DNA of 64,000 nucleotides from Betaproteobacteria bacterium. GTDB taxonomy: Bacteria; Pseudomonadota; Gammaproteobacteria; Burkholderiales; SG8-41. Location of the stretch: the NCBI GenBank assembly GCA_023266235.1, contig JAHFRL010000008.1:1-64000 (forward strand), written 5' to 3'. Under the pieces are notes generated by a model, which did no database searches, had not been told where the DNA came from, and worked only from the letters and a program-made list of their open reading frames with translations. A program made the translations under genes and the position numbers. Positions 63,009 through 64,000 of this stretch are shown here, piece after piece (the first letter of the stretch is position 1; each line of letters opens with the position of its first letter).

Positions 63009-63938
63009 ATGCCACGACAATTGCCTCCGTTTAGCGCATTGCGAACATTCCTCGTGGTGGCCAGCCATCTGAATTTTTCCAAGGCGGCCGAGGAGCTTCA
63101 TGTCACGCCTGCGGCGGTAACCCACCAGATCAAGGCGCTCGAAGAATATGTCGGTGTCCAATTGCTGAGTCGGACAAAGCGACGCGTGGTGCTCACGGAA
63201 GCCGGGGAAGCTTGCTTGCCTGACTTGCGCGAGGGCTTCGACTTGCTCACGGCGGCGATGAGCAAGGTGCATCGCGAAAAGAAACGCAGAATGCTTACGG
63301 TGAGCGTGGCTCCAGCATTCGCATCGAAGTGGCTCATCCCGCGCCTTGACAGCTTTGCGGCCGCCAATCCCGAAATCGACGTTCGAGTGTCTGCCACTAC
63401 AAGGCTCATTGATCTCAGTGATGAGAAAACCGACCTTGCCATTCGCTTCGGCCAAGGACGACATGAAGGGGTGCACGTCGAGCGGCTCTTGACAGAAAGC
63501 ATGGCGCCGATGTGCGCCCCGGACTTACTGGACTGCGAGCATCCTATTCGTACCCCGAGCGATCTGCGGCATCATCGGCTGATCCACGATATTTCGGTGC
63601 CTGCGGCAGATTCGCGTCCCAACTGGAAAATATGGTTTGACCTCGCTGGAGTACGCGGCATTGATCCGTTTCGTGGCTTGCGGTGCACGCTCGCTGATCT
63701 TGCCCTGCAGGCCGCCATCAATGGGTCTGGCGTGGTCCTTGGGCGCGTCACGTTGGCACGTGATGACATCGAGGCCGGCAGGCTGGTGCTACCGTTCAAC
63801 CTTTCGGTTCCGACGGATTATGGATATTTCATCCTGATTCCGAAGTCCAGGATAAGACAGCAAAACGTGATCATGTTCCGGGATTGGCTGCTTTCGATCG
63901 CGAAAGATAGAGGACCCGCTCGAACGGTAGGCCGTTAA
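63009..63938 (+). CDS. LysR-family transcriptional regulator (GcvA-like)
   Basis: A 309-residue LysR protein. The winged helix reads LRTFLVVASHLNFSKAAEEL followed by HVTPAAVTHQIKALEEYVGV. The effector domain starts about residue 95 (LTVSVAPAFASKWLIPRLDS) and has the GcvA-branch pattern DLAIRFGQGRHEGVHVERLL. It is divergent from the tautomerase-ABC operon, which it very likely controls in response to the transported compound. Confidence 0.93.
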   Translation: MPRQLPPFSALRTFLVVASHLNFSKAAEELHVTPAAVTHQIKALEEYVGVQLLSRTKRRVVLTEAGEACLPDLREGFDLLTAAMSKVHREKKRRMLTVSVAPAFASKWLIPRLDSFAAANPEIDVRVSATTRLIDLSDEKTDLAIRFGQGRHEGVHVERLLTESMAPMCAPDLLDCEHPIRTPSDLRHHRLIHDISVPAADSRPNWKIWFDLAGVRGIDPFRGLRCTLADLALQAAINGSGVVLGRVTLARDDIEAGRLVLPFNLSVPTDYGYFILIPKSRIRQQNVIMFRDWLLSIAKDRGPARTVGR

Positions 63939-64000
63939 GAAAATACGCCCGGTTCCCGGGCCAGCATTCGTGACATGACGCCAGTTGGCTGACCCGCCCG

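Noticed and set aside
63944-63964. Terminator after the LysR gene
   Set aside because: GCCCGG-TTC-CCGGGC can pair but no T-run follows, so intrinsic termination is not supported.

Overview
The window is high-GC chromosomal DNA, almost certainly from a betaproteobacterium with a heterotrophic soil or freshwater lifestyle. The pointers are the conserved order dsbD-tlpA-aroQ-accB-accC-prmA-DUF3426, a hemC-hemD-hemX-hemY run beside algR/algZ and argH, a Bug-type (TctC) periplasmic receptor, a LiuR-type MerR regulator, a class I PHA synthase and IcmF. No rRNA, CRISPR array or phage is visible. One tRNA, tRNA-Arg(CCG), is present.

Layout. 0-12.7 kb: start of icmF, phaC and an MBL-fold hydrolase on the minus strand, then a plus-strand leucine/isovalerate catabolic cluster headed by the MerR regulator (thioesterase, liuA, thiolase, a DsbA-fold isomerase, a macro-domain hydrolase, liuB, liuC, liuE and a DUF1289-DUF2889 ORF). 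Two identical copies of an 18-bp operator bracket the regulator. The biotin-carboxylase subunit liuD is absent from the cluster. 12.7-17.3 kb: an MFS transporter, a PYROXD2-like FAD oxidoreductase and an exported caspase-like protease. 17.3-22.5 kb: a small accessory island with two toxin-antitoxin modules, a DNA methyltransferase gene cut by an IS21-family element, and the tRNA-Arg gene. 22.6-29.2 kb: trihaem cytochrome c, orphan TctC receptor, M28 peptidase, apaH, plsC, a PfkB kinase and mscL.

29.2-42.6 kb is one long run of minus-strand genes: an NAD-dependent epimerase, cutA, dsbD, tlpA, aroQ, accB, accC, prmA, a DUF3426 protein, gcvT, gcvH, gcvPA, gcvPB and dgkA (thiol redox, fatty-acid initiation, shikimate pathway, glycine cleavage). 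42.6-53.7 kb holds a 2Fe-2S flavin reductase, the haem genes, a decayed thioredoxin-like gene, algR/algZ, argH, a fructosamine kinase family gene and ada.

53.8-64 kb is a sulfonate-type locus: two LacI-family paralogues, sulfoacetaldehyde acetyltransferase (xsc) with a LacI-type palindrome upstream, then a visibly more A/T-rich block with a NitT/TauT-type ABC importer (two different ATPases, two different permeases, one binding protein), a tautomerase and a divergent LysR regulator with a perfect 21-bp inverted repeat in the shared promoter region. The two ATPases carry complementary defects that would fall in the same composite ATP site, which is the most unusual feature of the window. Several intergenic spaces also carry inverted-repeat elements whose arms are short tandem repeats. 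They share an architecture but use different repeat units.
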